A stretch of 14,038 nt of DNA from Pseudomonadota bacterium. Its GTDB lineage: Bacteria; Pseudomonadota; Alphaproteobacteria; Sphingomonadales; SMXR01. How positions within the stretch are numbered: the stretch's first letter is position 1; each line of letters opens with the position of its first letter. Location: positions 1 to 14,038 of the forward strand of contig JACZYI010000029.1 in the NCBI GenBank assembly GCA_022571175.1, given 5' to 3'. Below are positions 7,039-13,542 of the stretch, piece after piece. The notes under the pieces are model-generated. The model ran no database searches, was not told the DNA's origin, and worked only from the letters and a program-made list of their open reading frames with translations. Both the position numbers and the translations under genes were made by a program.

Positions 7039-7650
7039 CTATCGCGAATAATGCTCGATCACCAGATTGGGCTCCATGCGCACCGGATAAGGCACATCTT
7101 CAAAGGCGGGTACCCGCACATAGGTGGCCTTGTAGCCCTCGCGGCTTATATAGTCCGGAATGTCACGCTCGGGACTGCTCGCCGCCTCAATCACCATGGG
7201 AATATCCCGCGCCTTTTCGCGCAGTTCAATCATATCGCCGGGTACCAGACGCCGGGAGCCGATGTTACAGCGCTTGCCGTTCACCAGAACATGGCCATGG
7301 TTCACCAACTGACGGGCACCAAAAACCGTGGGCACAAATTTTGCCCGGTAGACAACAGCATCCAGCCGCGATTCCAAAAGGCCAATCAAAACCTCGCCGG
7401 TATCGCCCTTTTTCCTCATGGCTTCCTTGTAAAGGCTGCGGAACTGTTTTTCGTTCAGATTGTTGTAATAGCCCTTGAGCTTCTGCTTGGCGCGAAGCTG
7501 CAGACCATAGTCGGAAATTTTACCGCGACGGCGCTGGCCGTGTTGGCCGGGGCCATAATCACGGAGGTTCACAGGGCTTCTGGCACGGCCCCAGATATTT
7601 TCGCCCAGACGGCGATCAAGCTTGTGTTTTGCACGAATGCGTTTTGTCAT
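7039..7650 (-). CDS. rpsD: 30S ribosomal protein S4
   Basis: S4 is a primary 16S rRNA-binding protein that nucleates assembly of the small subunit body and contributes to decoding accuracy; in enterobacteria it also represses translation of its own operon. The 203-residue product starts MTKRIRAKHKLDRRLGENIW and carries the S4 RNA-binding domain at about 91-155, including LLESRLDAVVYRAKF and ARQLVNHGHVLVNGK. The length is normal for the alphaproteobacterial protein. The frame is open upstream, but the ATG at 7650 has AAGGAG 9 bases before it and the exact family N-terminus. The gene stands alone, not in the alpha ribosomal operon, with its own promoter (TTGACA at 7786-7781), a structured leader and a terminator. 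Confidence 0.97.
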   Translation of the reverse strand: MTKRIRAKHKLDRRLGENIWGRARSPVNLRDYGPGQHGQRRRGKISDYGLQLRAKQKLKGYYNNLNEKQFRSLYKEAMRKKGDTGEVLIGLLESRLDAVVYRAKFVPTVFGARQLVNHGHVLVNGKRCNIGSRRLVPGDMIELREKARDIPMVIEAASSPERDIPDYISREGYKATYVRVPAFEDVPYPVRMEPNLVIEHYSR

Positions 7651-7751
7651 CTCGAATCGCTCCTTTTTGCGCCATGGACGTGGACTTGCGAGCCCCGGCT
7701 GTCCATGCGGTTGGGAGGTCATGCCCCAACCCTTCGCTGTTATCAATTTGA
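7651..7751 (-). promoter_or_regulatory. Structured 5' leader of rpsD
   Basis: The predicted rpsD transcript has about 100 leader bases containing two perfect stems. GGTTGGG/CCCAACC (plus-strand 7725-7731 with 7709-7715, 9-base loop) is followed by CATGGAC/GTCCATG (7701-7707 with 7673-7679, 21-base interior). The second ends only about 8 bases before the AAGGAG ribosome-binding site. An S4-binding autoregulatory leader is possible, since S4 regulates its own synthesis in E. coli and B. subtilis. I see no direct match to those known elements, and an alternative structure in the same bases cannot be excluded by eye. Confidence 0.5.
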
Positions 7752-7757
7752 GCGGCG

Positions 7758-7786
7758 GATTTAGGCGATTTGGGGGCAACTGTCAA
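7758..7786 (-). promoter_or_regulatory. rpsD promoter
   Basis: On the minus strand a perfect -35 TTGACA (7786-7781) is followed after 17 bases by TAAATC (7763-7758), a moderate -10. Transcription would start near 7751, giving about 100 leader bases before the rpsD ATG. This is the best promoter match in the window. Confidence 0.72.
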
Positions 7787-7809
7787 GACTTGCCTGCCCT
7801 GCTCCCGAC

Positions 7810-7851
7810 TTGCATTTCAAGGTCATCTCACCTTTAATGACCTGTGGTCAT
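7810..7851 (+). promoter_or_regulatory. Putative promoter with overlapping inverted-repeat operator
   Basis: TTGCAT (7810-7815), 17 bases, then TTTAAT (7833-7838) resembles a sigma-70 promoter for the membrane-protein gene that starts at 7869. A perfect inverted repeat, AGGTCAT (7820-7826) and ATGACCT (7837-7843) with a 10-base spacer, covers the spacer and -10. A further GGTCAT half-site lies at 7846-7851. The geometry suits a dimeric regulator that blocks the promoter. The regulator is unknown. Confidence 0.45.
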
Positions 7852-7868
7852 AAATCGGGGGGAGCAGA

Positions 7869-8711
7869 ATGGCAAAAGCATCCGTGGGCGAGATTTTTTC
7901 CTTCGCCATAAAACAGACATTCCGGGCCGATGTAATCAAGACCATCGTGCTACCGATCGCGGTCATTTATTTTGGCTTGTCCTTCATTTTTATTTGGCTG
8001 CTGGGAATCCCGGTCATAGACCCAATCTCTGCCGGTGTCACTACAGGAACAGTTTTCGGGCTGCTCATTTATTTGATTATTTCCATCCTTGTCATGGTGA
8101 TTGTTGCCGTGCGCACGCACCGCCATTATCTTCTGGATGAAACCATGCCACGCGATATAGTTTCTACTATCCAGTCAGGCTATTATTGGGCTTATGTGAG
8201 GAAAGCACTTCTTCTGATTGTGGTCATGTTTGGCCCCCTGTTCATTGCTTTAATTGTCATGATTTTTTCCAATGCCATAGGTTTCGTAGGCTTGATAGCC
8301 GCTTGGGTCTTTTTGTTTTATGCCATTCGCTGGTCTTTGATTTTGCCGGCTGCTGCGGTGGGCGGTGTTATGTCATTCGCGGAATCCAACAAATATTTCA
8401 TGGGCCATAAATTGTTCTATTTTTGGGCCACGGTATTGATTATACTTGGTTTTAGCCTGGCTAATGCTATCTGGGGCGCATTTACCGGAACGGCTCCCTT
8501 GACGGAAGCATCCTCACTATTTGGATTTCTTCTGGGCAGTGCAATGGAGAGTTTGCTCACTGTTTTTCAGGCTACTGCTGCCGCTTTCGCGCTCTCCTAT
8601 GTGTTCAAAATTGCCACCGGCATGGAAACGGAACGAACGCCGTTTGAACCAATGACCGAATCAACGCCTGAAATCAGCGACGATTCCTCTGATGAAACAA
8701 GTGACGAATAG
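7869..8711 (+). CDS. Integral membrane protein of unknown function with acidic C-terminal tail
   Basis: A 280-residue protein that I cannot assign to a characterised family. About six hydrophobic segments are visible, near residues 26-47, 60-82, 112-134, 138-165, 183-205 and 217-247, so it should lie in the inner membrane. The segment RWSLILPAAAVGG (154-166) resembles a pattern seen in uncharacterised multi-pass proteins that share the membrane domain of some glycerophosphodiester phosphodiesterases, but this is a weak hint. The last 25 residues are hydrophilic and very acidic (ISDDSSDETSDE at the end). ATG 7869 has GGGGGAG 5 bases upstream, so the start is good. It is divergent from rpsD and convergent with the next gene, so it is a single-gene unit, perhaps controlled by the inverted repeat just upstream. 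Confidence 0.82.
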   Translation: MAKASVGEIFSFAIKQTFRADVIKTIVLPIAVIYFGLSFIFIWLLGIPVIDPISAGVTTGTVFGLLIYLIISILVMVIVAVRTHRHYLLDETMPRDIVSTIQSGYYWAYVRKALLLIVVMFGPLFIALIVMIFSNAIGFVGLIAAWVFLFYAIRWSLILPAAAVGGVMSFAESNKYFMGHKLFYFWATVLIILGFSLANAIWGAFTGTAPLTEASSLFGFLLGSAMESLLTVFQATAAAFALSYVFKIATGMETERTPFEPMTESTPEISDDSSDETSDE

Positions 8712-8742
8712 CTGAAGTTTATGCGCCTGGCGGAGGAAGTTT

Positions 8743-8758
8743 GGGGGTGACTACCCCC
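8743..8758. other. Small GC hairpin between convergent genes
   Basis: GGGGGT (8743-8748) and ACCCCC (8753-8758) form a perfect 6-bp stem with a GACT loop, overlapping the TAG stop (8753-8751) of the minus-strand oxidoreductase. There is no T run on either side, so it may slow or end transcription between the convergent genes but is not a standard intrinsic terminator. Confidence 0.35.
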
Positions 8759-9638
8759 TGAAGCGCCGAATTAGGCTTGAGGTGTCGTTGCGAGCGCCTC
8801 CCATATCCTGCACATCTTCATAAAAGCCATCCACCATGCTTGCCACCGGCAACTCAAGCCCGAGACGTTTGGCTTCCTCAAGCACAAATCCCAAGTCCTT
8901 GCGCATCCAGTCAACGGCAAAACCGAAATCAAATTCGCCTTTGGCCATGGTTTGCCAGCGGTTATCCATCTGCCAGGACTGCGCCGCACCCTTCGATAAT
9001 GTCTCCAGCACATCATCGGCATCGAGCCCGGCAGCAAGCGCAAAGGTGAGCGCTTCGGCCAGACCCTGAATGGTACCCGCAAGGCAAATCTGGTTGACCA
9101 TCTTGCAGGTCTGTCCCGCGCCCGCTGGCCCCAACAGCTTGACCATTTTGGCGTATGACTGAATAACAGGCTCGGCCACATCAAAATGGGCCTGCTCGCC
9201 CCCGCACATGACCGTCAACTGGCCCGCTTGTGCACCCGCTTCGCCGCCCGAGAGCGGGGCATCCACAAAGCCCAAATCATGATCCCCCGCCTCCTCTGCC
9301 AGTTCGCGGGCCAGCATGGCCGAGGTGGTGGTATGGTCCACCAATATGGCGCCTTTATCCATGCCGGCCAGCACGCCATTCGGCCCCATCACCACCGCAC
9401 GCACATCATCATCGTTGCCCAGGCACAGAAAGACAATTTCTGCGCCCTTTGCGGCTGCCACGGGAGTGCTGGCCAATGAATGACCGCCCTCTCCCGCCGT
9501 TCTGTGCCCGGTCAGCCATTTATCAGCCTTCTCGACCGTGCGATTGTAGACTGTGACCTGATGACCAGCCCTGGCCAGATGACCCGCCATGGGAGCGCCC
9601 ATGGTGCCCAGGCCCAAAAATGAAACATTTATTCCCAT
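8751..9638 (-). CDS. NAD(P)-dependent oxidoreductase, 3-hydroxyisobutyrate dehydrogenase family
   Basis: A 295-residue beta-hydroxyacid dehydrogenase, which oxidises a 3-hydroxy acid or reduces the matching semialdehyde (3-hydroxyisobutyrate, tartronate semialdehyde and glyoxylate/succinic semialdehyde enzymes belong here). The Rossmann motif FLGLGTMGAPMAGHLARAGH is at 7-26. The substrate-binding signature DAPLSGGEAGAQAG is at 126-139, the catalytic Lys179 sits in GQTCKMVNQ (175-183), and the C-terminal helical domain includes SWQMDNR and the conserved lysine in RKDLGF. NRT after the second strand (32-34) suggests NADP preference, as Arg at that point binds the 2'-phosphate; this is inference. 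The ATG at 9638 has GAGGGA close upstream. It is a lone gene between convergent and divergent neighbours, so context does not give the substrate. Confidence 0.9.
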   Translation of the reverse strand: MGINVSFLGLGTMGAPMAGHLARAGHQVTVYNRTVEKADKWLTGHRTAGEGGHSLASTPVAAAKGAEIVFLCLGNDDDVRAVVMGPNGVLAGMDKGAILVDHTTTSAMLARELAEEAGDHDLGFVDAPLSGGEAGAQAGQLTVMCGGEQAHFDVAEPVIQSYAKMVKLLGPAGAGQTCKMVNQICLAGTIQGLAEALTFALAAGLDADDVLETLSKGAAQSWQMDNRWQTMAKGEFDFGFAVDWMRKDLGFVLEEAKRLGLELPVASMVDGFYEDVQDMGGARNDTSSLIRRFRG

Positions 9639-9798
9639 ATTTCCCTCATGTCCTTGAAAAACATCCAGCCTCTTTGGCTCCTGCCTGATGGCATCAGAAT
9701 AGCCTGCCGAGATGAGAGTTACAGCCTTAAACGAAATTTAACTATGGGAGGCCAAACTGCATGGGATTAGATCATGAACCCTTAATGGGAGCCTTAGC

Positions 9799-10719
9799 TT
9801 GGCTAAAGACGAAAACGTACGACCCATTGTCATCAAAAAGGTCAAAAAAGTGATCGCCGGCGGGCACCATGGTGGTGCCTGGAAGGTGGCCTATGCGGAT
9901 TTTACCACCGCCATGATGGCTTTTTTCATGCTGCTCTGGCTTTTGAACGTGTCCGACCAGGAGACGCTTGAAGGGCTCGCCAATTATTTCACACCCACCA
10001 CCGCCAGCCTGTCTACGGCTTCGGGATCTGGCCGCATCCTCGGCGGCACCACACCGGCAGTCTCGGACGGCAACCAGTCTTCAGCAACTTCAGTGGTGCA
10101 AATTCCGGCCTCCCCTCCTTCAACCCAGGAGGATACCATCGACCAGACAAGCGGGTCGGGAGACTCGGACTCCGAGGGTGATAGAGGCACCTATCTCACC
10201 ACGCTTGCCTCCTATGCCGACCCGGCTCTGGACGCTGCCGCTGAACAAATCAGCCAGGTGATGCAGAGCATCCCGGCCCTGGCCCCGCATGGCGACCAGT
10301 TGATGCTTGAGCAAACCCAGGATGGCATGCGAATTCAGATTTTTGATCGCGACCGCAGGCCCATGTTCCGCACCGGCACTGCTGATCTTTATGGCTATGC
10401 CAGAAATTTGATTCTGGAAATTGGAACCGTGATCGAATCACTGCCCAACCGCGTGTCGATTGTGGGCCATACCGACGGATTGCCCTTTGCCCGCGACAGT
10501 GCCTATTCAAACTGGGAACTTTCCTCCGATCGCGCCAATGCCGCCCGCCGGGTGTTGAGCGATGCCGGTATCACGCCCGATCGATTCTCGGAGGTGGTGG
10601 GCAAAGCCTCGACTGACCCCATGTTTCCCGATGATCCGGGGCGGCCTGAAAACCGCCGCATCACTATTATTGTGCTGCGGGAAGCACCGGTGTTCTCACC
10701 CAGCTTCGACAATAATTAA
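9799..10719 (+). CDS. motB: Flagellar motor stator protein MotB (OmpA-family peptidoglycan-binding)
   Basis: MotB anchors the stator to peptidoglycan and, with MotA, conducts the ions that drive flagellar rotation. The protein (306 residues) has a basic N-terminus, one membrane helix at about 29-50 with the proton-accepting Asp34 in VAYADFTTAMMAFF, a Ser/Gly/Asp-rich linker (about 66-130), and an OmpA-like domain from about 185. That domain shows VSIVGHTDG (219-227), NWELSSDRANAARRVL (238-253) and NRRITIIV (285-292), the peptidoglycan-binding residues. The start is TTG 9799 with GGGAG (9787-9791) 7 bases upstream; the basic segment VIKKVKKVIAGGHHGGAWK just before the helix is typical. No motA or other flagellar gene is visible on either side. 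A MotB-like protein of another ion-driven system cannot be ruled out. Confidence 0.9.
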   Translation: MAKDENVRPIVIKKVKKVIAGGHHGGAWKVAYADFTTAMMAFFMLLWLLNVSDQETLEGLANYFTPTTASLSTASGSGRILGGTTPAVSDGNQSSATSVVQIPASPPSTQEDTIDQTSGSGDSDSEGDRGTYLTTLASYADPALDAAAEQISQVMQSIPALAPHGDQLMLEQTQDGMRIQIFDRDRRPMFRTGTADLYGYARNLILEIGTVIESLPNRVSIVGHTDGLPFARDSAYSNWELSSDRANAARRVLSDAGITPDRFSEVVGKASTDPMFPDDPGRPENRRITIIVLREAPVFSPSFDNN

Positions 10720-10758
10720 GCGAGAATCTTGCGCCTGCACTTCCAGCAACCGTTGCGC

Positions 10759-10788
10759 TTGAGTATAGTTTTTGCTCGGGCATAAACC
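10759..10788 (+). promoter_or_regulatory. Weak candidate promoter before the SLC13-type permease
   Basis: TTGAGT (10759-10764) is followed 18 bases later by TAAACC (10783-10788), with CATAAA at 16 bases as an alternative. Transcription would start near the GAGG ribosome-binding site (10795-10798), leaving almost no leader, so expression through from motB is an alternative. Confidence 0.25.
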
Positions 10789-10806
10789 ATATTCGAGGTT
10801 CGGGGC

Positions 10807-12660
10807 ATGATGCTTGCGATTGATCCAAGTTTCCAGATGTGGGCGAGTTTCGCCATCATTCTGGTAGCAATTGGTTTTTACATTGCAGACCGAGTACCCA
10901 TGGAACTGACCTCTCTGGGTGTGATTATCGCCTTTTTAATGCTGTTCCAGTTCTGGCCGCTTCAGGGACCGGACGGCGAGATCTTACTCTCAACACGCAC
11001 TATATTGCAGGGCTTTGCCGAGCCAGCGCTGATTGCCATTATCTCCCTGCTGGTCATTGGGCAGGCCCTTATCCACACTGGCGCCCTCGATGAGGTGGCG
11101 GATTTTCTGGTGGATCGCGGCAACTATAATCCGCGTACGGTGACCTTTTTATCGCTTATCATCGTTCTGATATTGAGCGCCATCATGAATAATACGCCGG
11201 TGGTGGTAATTTTTATTCCTATTGTCAGTGTGCTTGCGGTTCGAATGAAGCATACGGTGAGTTATTTGCTGATGCCCTTGAGTTTTGCTGCCATTCTGGG
11301 TGGCAATCTGACGCTCATTGGCTCCAGCACAAATCTGCTGGTGTCCGGTGCCATGGAATCGATCACCGGACATGGACTGTCCTTTTTTGAACTGACCATT
11401 CCGGGCCTGGTTCTGGCGGCGGTGGGGTTTGTCTATCTGATCTTTTTTGCGCCCATATTCCTGCACGACCGGGCCAGCCTGGCGGGCAAAGTGGTGGGGA
11501 CTGGCGGCAAACAGTTTATAGTCCAGATCCAGATAACCGAGGGCTCTAGATTCGAGGGAATTAAAGCCATATCAGGCCTTATTCCTGGCCTGGAAGGTTT
11601 GACGGTGAGCATGGTGATGAGGGGGCGAGATGAGTTGCTGCCGCCCTTTGATGAATTGGTTCTGGTTGCTGGCGATATTCTGATTGTCGCTGCCACACGG
11701 GATGTGCTGACCAAACTCCTTAAAGAATTGCCGGACATCTTCAAGGGCTTTGTTCAAGACCATATGGAATCTGAAATCGGTAATATCGGTGTTTTTCAGG
11801 GCGAACAGATGTTGGCAGAATCGGTTGTGGCCCCGGCTTCGGCCTTTGGGGGGCGAACCCTGCCAGAGATCGGTTTTCACGGAATGACCGAGTGTGTTGT
11901 GCTCGGCATCCAGCGCCGCAAACGTATGCTACGAGCCTCCATCAACCGCATCCGTCTCGAGGCCGGGGATGTCTTGCTGATCCTGGGACATCGCGACCAT
12001 ATTCAGGGTTTGAGAAACCATCATGATGTCATTTTGCTGGAATGGTCTGCTGCAGACTTGCCGTTCAAGGGGCATGCCCGGCGAGCCCTGATGATGTTTG
12101 GGGTTGTGATCGCGCTGGCTGCGACCGGGATAGTGCCTATCACGATTACGGCGATTTTAGGTGCCGGTGCCATGTTGGCTGCAGGCTGCATCACTATCCG
12201 TCAGGCGGCCCGGGCCATTGACCGGCGCATTGTTCTTCTGATTGCTTCTGCCCTGGCCATGGGTGCTGCCCTGAATGCAACCGGGGGTGCCAATTACATC
12301 GCCCACCATATGCTGTCGTTATTCGAAGGAAGCTCAGCACCGGTAGTGCTTTCCGCCTTTTTCCTTCTGGTGGCGTTCATGACCAATATCCTGAGCAACA
12401 ACGCCACCGCCGTTCTGTTCACGCCTATTGCAATCTCGATTGCCGAGAGCCTGGAGGTGGATCCAATCATTTTTGTTGTCACGGTAATTTTTGCAGCCAA
12501 CTGCTCCTTCGCCACACCTATGGGATACCAGACAAATCTGCTAGTCATGGGTCCGGGACATTACCGATTTTCCGATTTTCTGAAATTGGGCGTGCCACTG
12601 ATTTTTATTTTATGGGCAGTATTCACAGCCTTCGCGCCCTGGTATTATGGATTATTATAA
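10807..12660 (+). CDS. SLC13-type anion permease with two TrkA-C-like domains
   Basis: A 617-residue inner-membrane transporter of the SLC13/DASS group within the ion transporter superfamily. Substrates in this group include sulfate, dicarboxylates and other oxyanions, and cannot be fixed here. Membrane helices fill about 11-220 and 425-615. Each half carries a family signature: MNNTPVVVIFIP (127-138) with GSSTNLL (172-178), and LSNNATAVLFTPIA (529-542) with ATPMGYQTNLLVMGPG (569-584). The cytoplasmic insert (about 235-405) looks like two TrkA-C/RCK-C modules, ending LVAGDILIVAATRD and LEAGDVLLILGHRDHIQG, which in relatives are regulatory ligand-binding domains. ATG 10807 has GAGG at 8 bases; ATG 10810 is nearly as good. 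The end touches the bpt coding region. Confidence 0.92.
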   Translation: MMLAIDPSFQMWASFAIILVAIGFYIADRVPMELTSLGVIIAFLMLFQFWPLQGPDGEILLSTRTILQGFAEPALIAIISLLVIGQALIHTGALDEVADFLVDRGNYNPRTVTFLSLIIVLILSAIMNNTPVVVIFIPIVSVLAVRMKHTVSYLLMPLSFAAILGGNLTLIGSSTNLLVSGAMESITGHGLSFFELTIPGLVLAAVGFVYLIFFAPIFLHDRASLAGKVVGTGGKQFIVQIQITEGSRFEGIKAISGLIPGLEGLTVSMVMRGRDELLPPFDELVLVAGDILIVAATRDVLTKLLKELPDIFKGFVQDHMESEIGNIGVFQGEQMLAESVVAPASAFGGRTLPEIGFHGMTECVVLGIQRRKRMLRASINRIRLEAGDVLLILGHRDHIQGLRNHHDVILLEWSAADLPFKGHARRALMMFGVVIALAATGIVPITITAILGAGAMLAAGCITIRQAARAIDRRIVLLIASALAMGAALNATGGANYIAHHMLSLFEGSSAPVVLSAFFLLVAFMTNILSNNATAVLFTPIAISIAESLEVDPIIFVVTVIFAANCSFATPMGYQTNLLVMGPGHYRFSDFLKLGVPLIFILWAVFTAFAPWYYGLL

Positions 12661-12682
12661 CAGTCATGAAAGCGAGCCACAT

Positions 12683-13426
12683 GTGACCGACCAATCCTAT
12701 CAATTCCCGAAGTTCTTTGTAACCGCACCAACCCCCTGTCCCTATATGGAAGGTCGGGAGGAACGAAAGGTCTTTACCGATCTTGCCGGTGCCGATGCCT
12801 CTGAATTGAATGAGGCCCTGGGTCGGGTTGGTTTCAGGCGATCCCAGTCTGTGGCCTATCGCCCTGCATGCGAGGGCTGCTCAGCCTGTATCTCGGTTCG
12901 GGTTTTGGCGCAGGACTTCAAGATGACCCGTTCCATGCGGCGCTGCTGGCAAAAAAACAAAGACCTTAAAGTCATCCCTTGCGATGCCTACGCTACTGAC
13001 GATCAATATCAAATTCTGAAGGCCTATCTGGAATCCCGCCACGAACGAGGCGGAATGGCCAATATGGACGAGTTTGAATATGCAGAGATGGTGGAATCTT
13101 CACCGGTGGCATCCTCGTTGATCGAATATCGCGAGTCGCCTGAGGACGATGATTTGCTCATGCCAGGCAAACTGGTGGCAACCGCCTTTACCGACATCCT
13201 TTCGGACGGGCTTTCCATGGTATACAGCTTTTTTGATCCTGAGAATAAGCGTGACAGCCTTGGCACCTTCATGATTCTTGATCATATTCTAAGAACCCGC
13301 AAGACCGGGCTTCGTTATGTCTATCTGGGATATTGGGTCCAAGGCAGCTCCAAAATGAGCTACAAAGCCCGTTTTCAGCCTCAGGAACGATTGGGCTCAA
13401 GGGGCTGGAAACTTTTTACGAGCTGA
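12683..13426 (+). CDS. bpt: Aspartate/glutamate leucyltransferase (bacterial ATE family)
   Basis: Bpt transfers leucine from Leu-tRNA to proteins with N-terminal Asp or Glu, marking them for ClpS/ClpAP degradation (bacterial N-degron pathway). The N-terminal domain has FFVTAPTPCPYMEGREERKVF (11-31), then SVAYRPACEGCSACISVRV (56-74) with the family cysteines. The C-terminal GNAT-like domain has DPENKRDSLGTFMILDHI (185-202) and YVYLGYWVQGSSKMSYKARF (212-231). GTG 12683 gives 247 residues, begins VTDQSYQFPKFF like relatives, and has a weak GCGAG 6 bases upstream. An in-frame ATG at 12647 would add 12 residues and overlap the permease gene by 14 bases, with no visible Shine-Dalgarno sequence; coupled translation from there is possible. 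Identity is secure, the start less so. Confidence 0.93.
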   Translation: MTDQSYQFPKFFVTAPTPCPYMEGREERKVFTDLAGADASELNEALGRVGFRRSQSVAYRPACEGCSACISVRVLAQDFKMTRSMRRCWQKNKDLKVIPCDAYATDDQYQILKAYLESRHERGGMANMDEFEYAEMVESSPVASSLIEYRESPEDDDLLMPGKLVATAFTDILSDGLSMVYSFFDPENKRDSLGTFMILDHILRTRKTGLRYVYLGYWVQGSSKMSYKARFQPQERLGSRGWKLFTS

Positions 13427-13542
13427 ATTGGGCATCACGTTCAATTTGCTTGCTACCCTGAAAGGCCATTCTATAGTTTGATAAGTTAATCGTGGCCTGT
13501 GCGGCCAGAGCTTAATATATAGTCTTTTGGGGAAGGCAGCGA

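Noticed and set aside
6886..7764. A 292-residue plus-strand open frame opposite rpsD
   Set aside because: It is entirely antisense to a secure S4 gene, its promoter and leader, with no recognisable domain.
7651..7779. N-terminal extension of S4 (43 extra residues in frame)
   Set aside because: The ATG at 7650 has a strong ribosome-binding site and the exact S4 N-terminus; the extension reads the leader hairpins and crosses the promoter -10.
9686..9696. TGATGGCATCA palindrome between the oxidoreductase and motB as an operator
   Set aside because: Only 5-bp arms and no promoter that I could place beside it; expected by chance at this length.
9744..9770. Eight-codon reading frame (MGGQTAWD) upstream of motB as a leader peptide
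   Set aside because: No ribosome-binding site and no attenuator-like structure after it; most likely chance.
13493..13506. TGGCC-TGTGC-GGCCA hairpin after bpt as a terminator, or as a sigma-54 site before the TRAP gene
   Set aside because: Five-bp stem without a T run, and the spacing does not meet the GG-N10-GC requirement of sigma-54.
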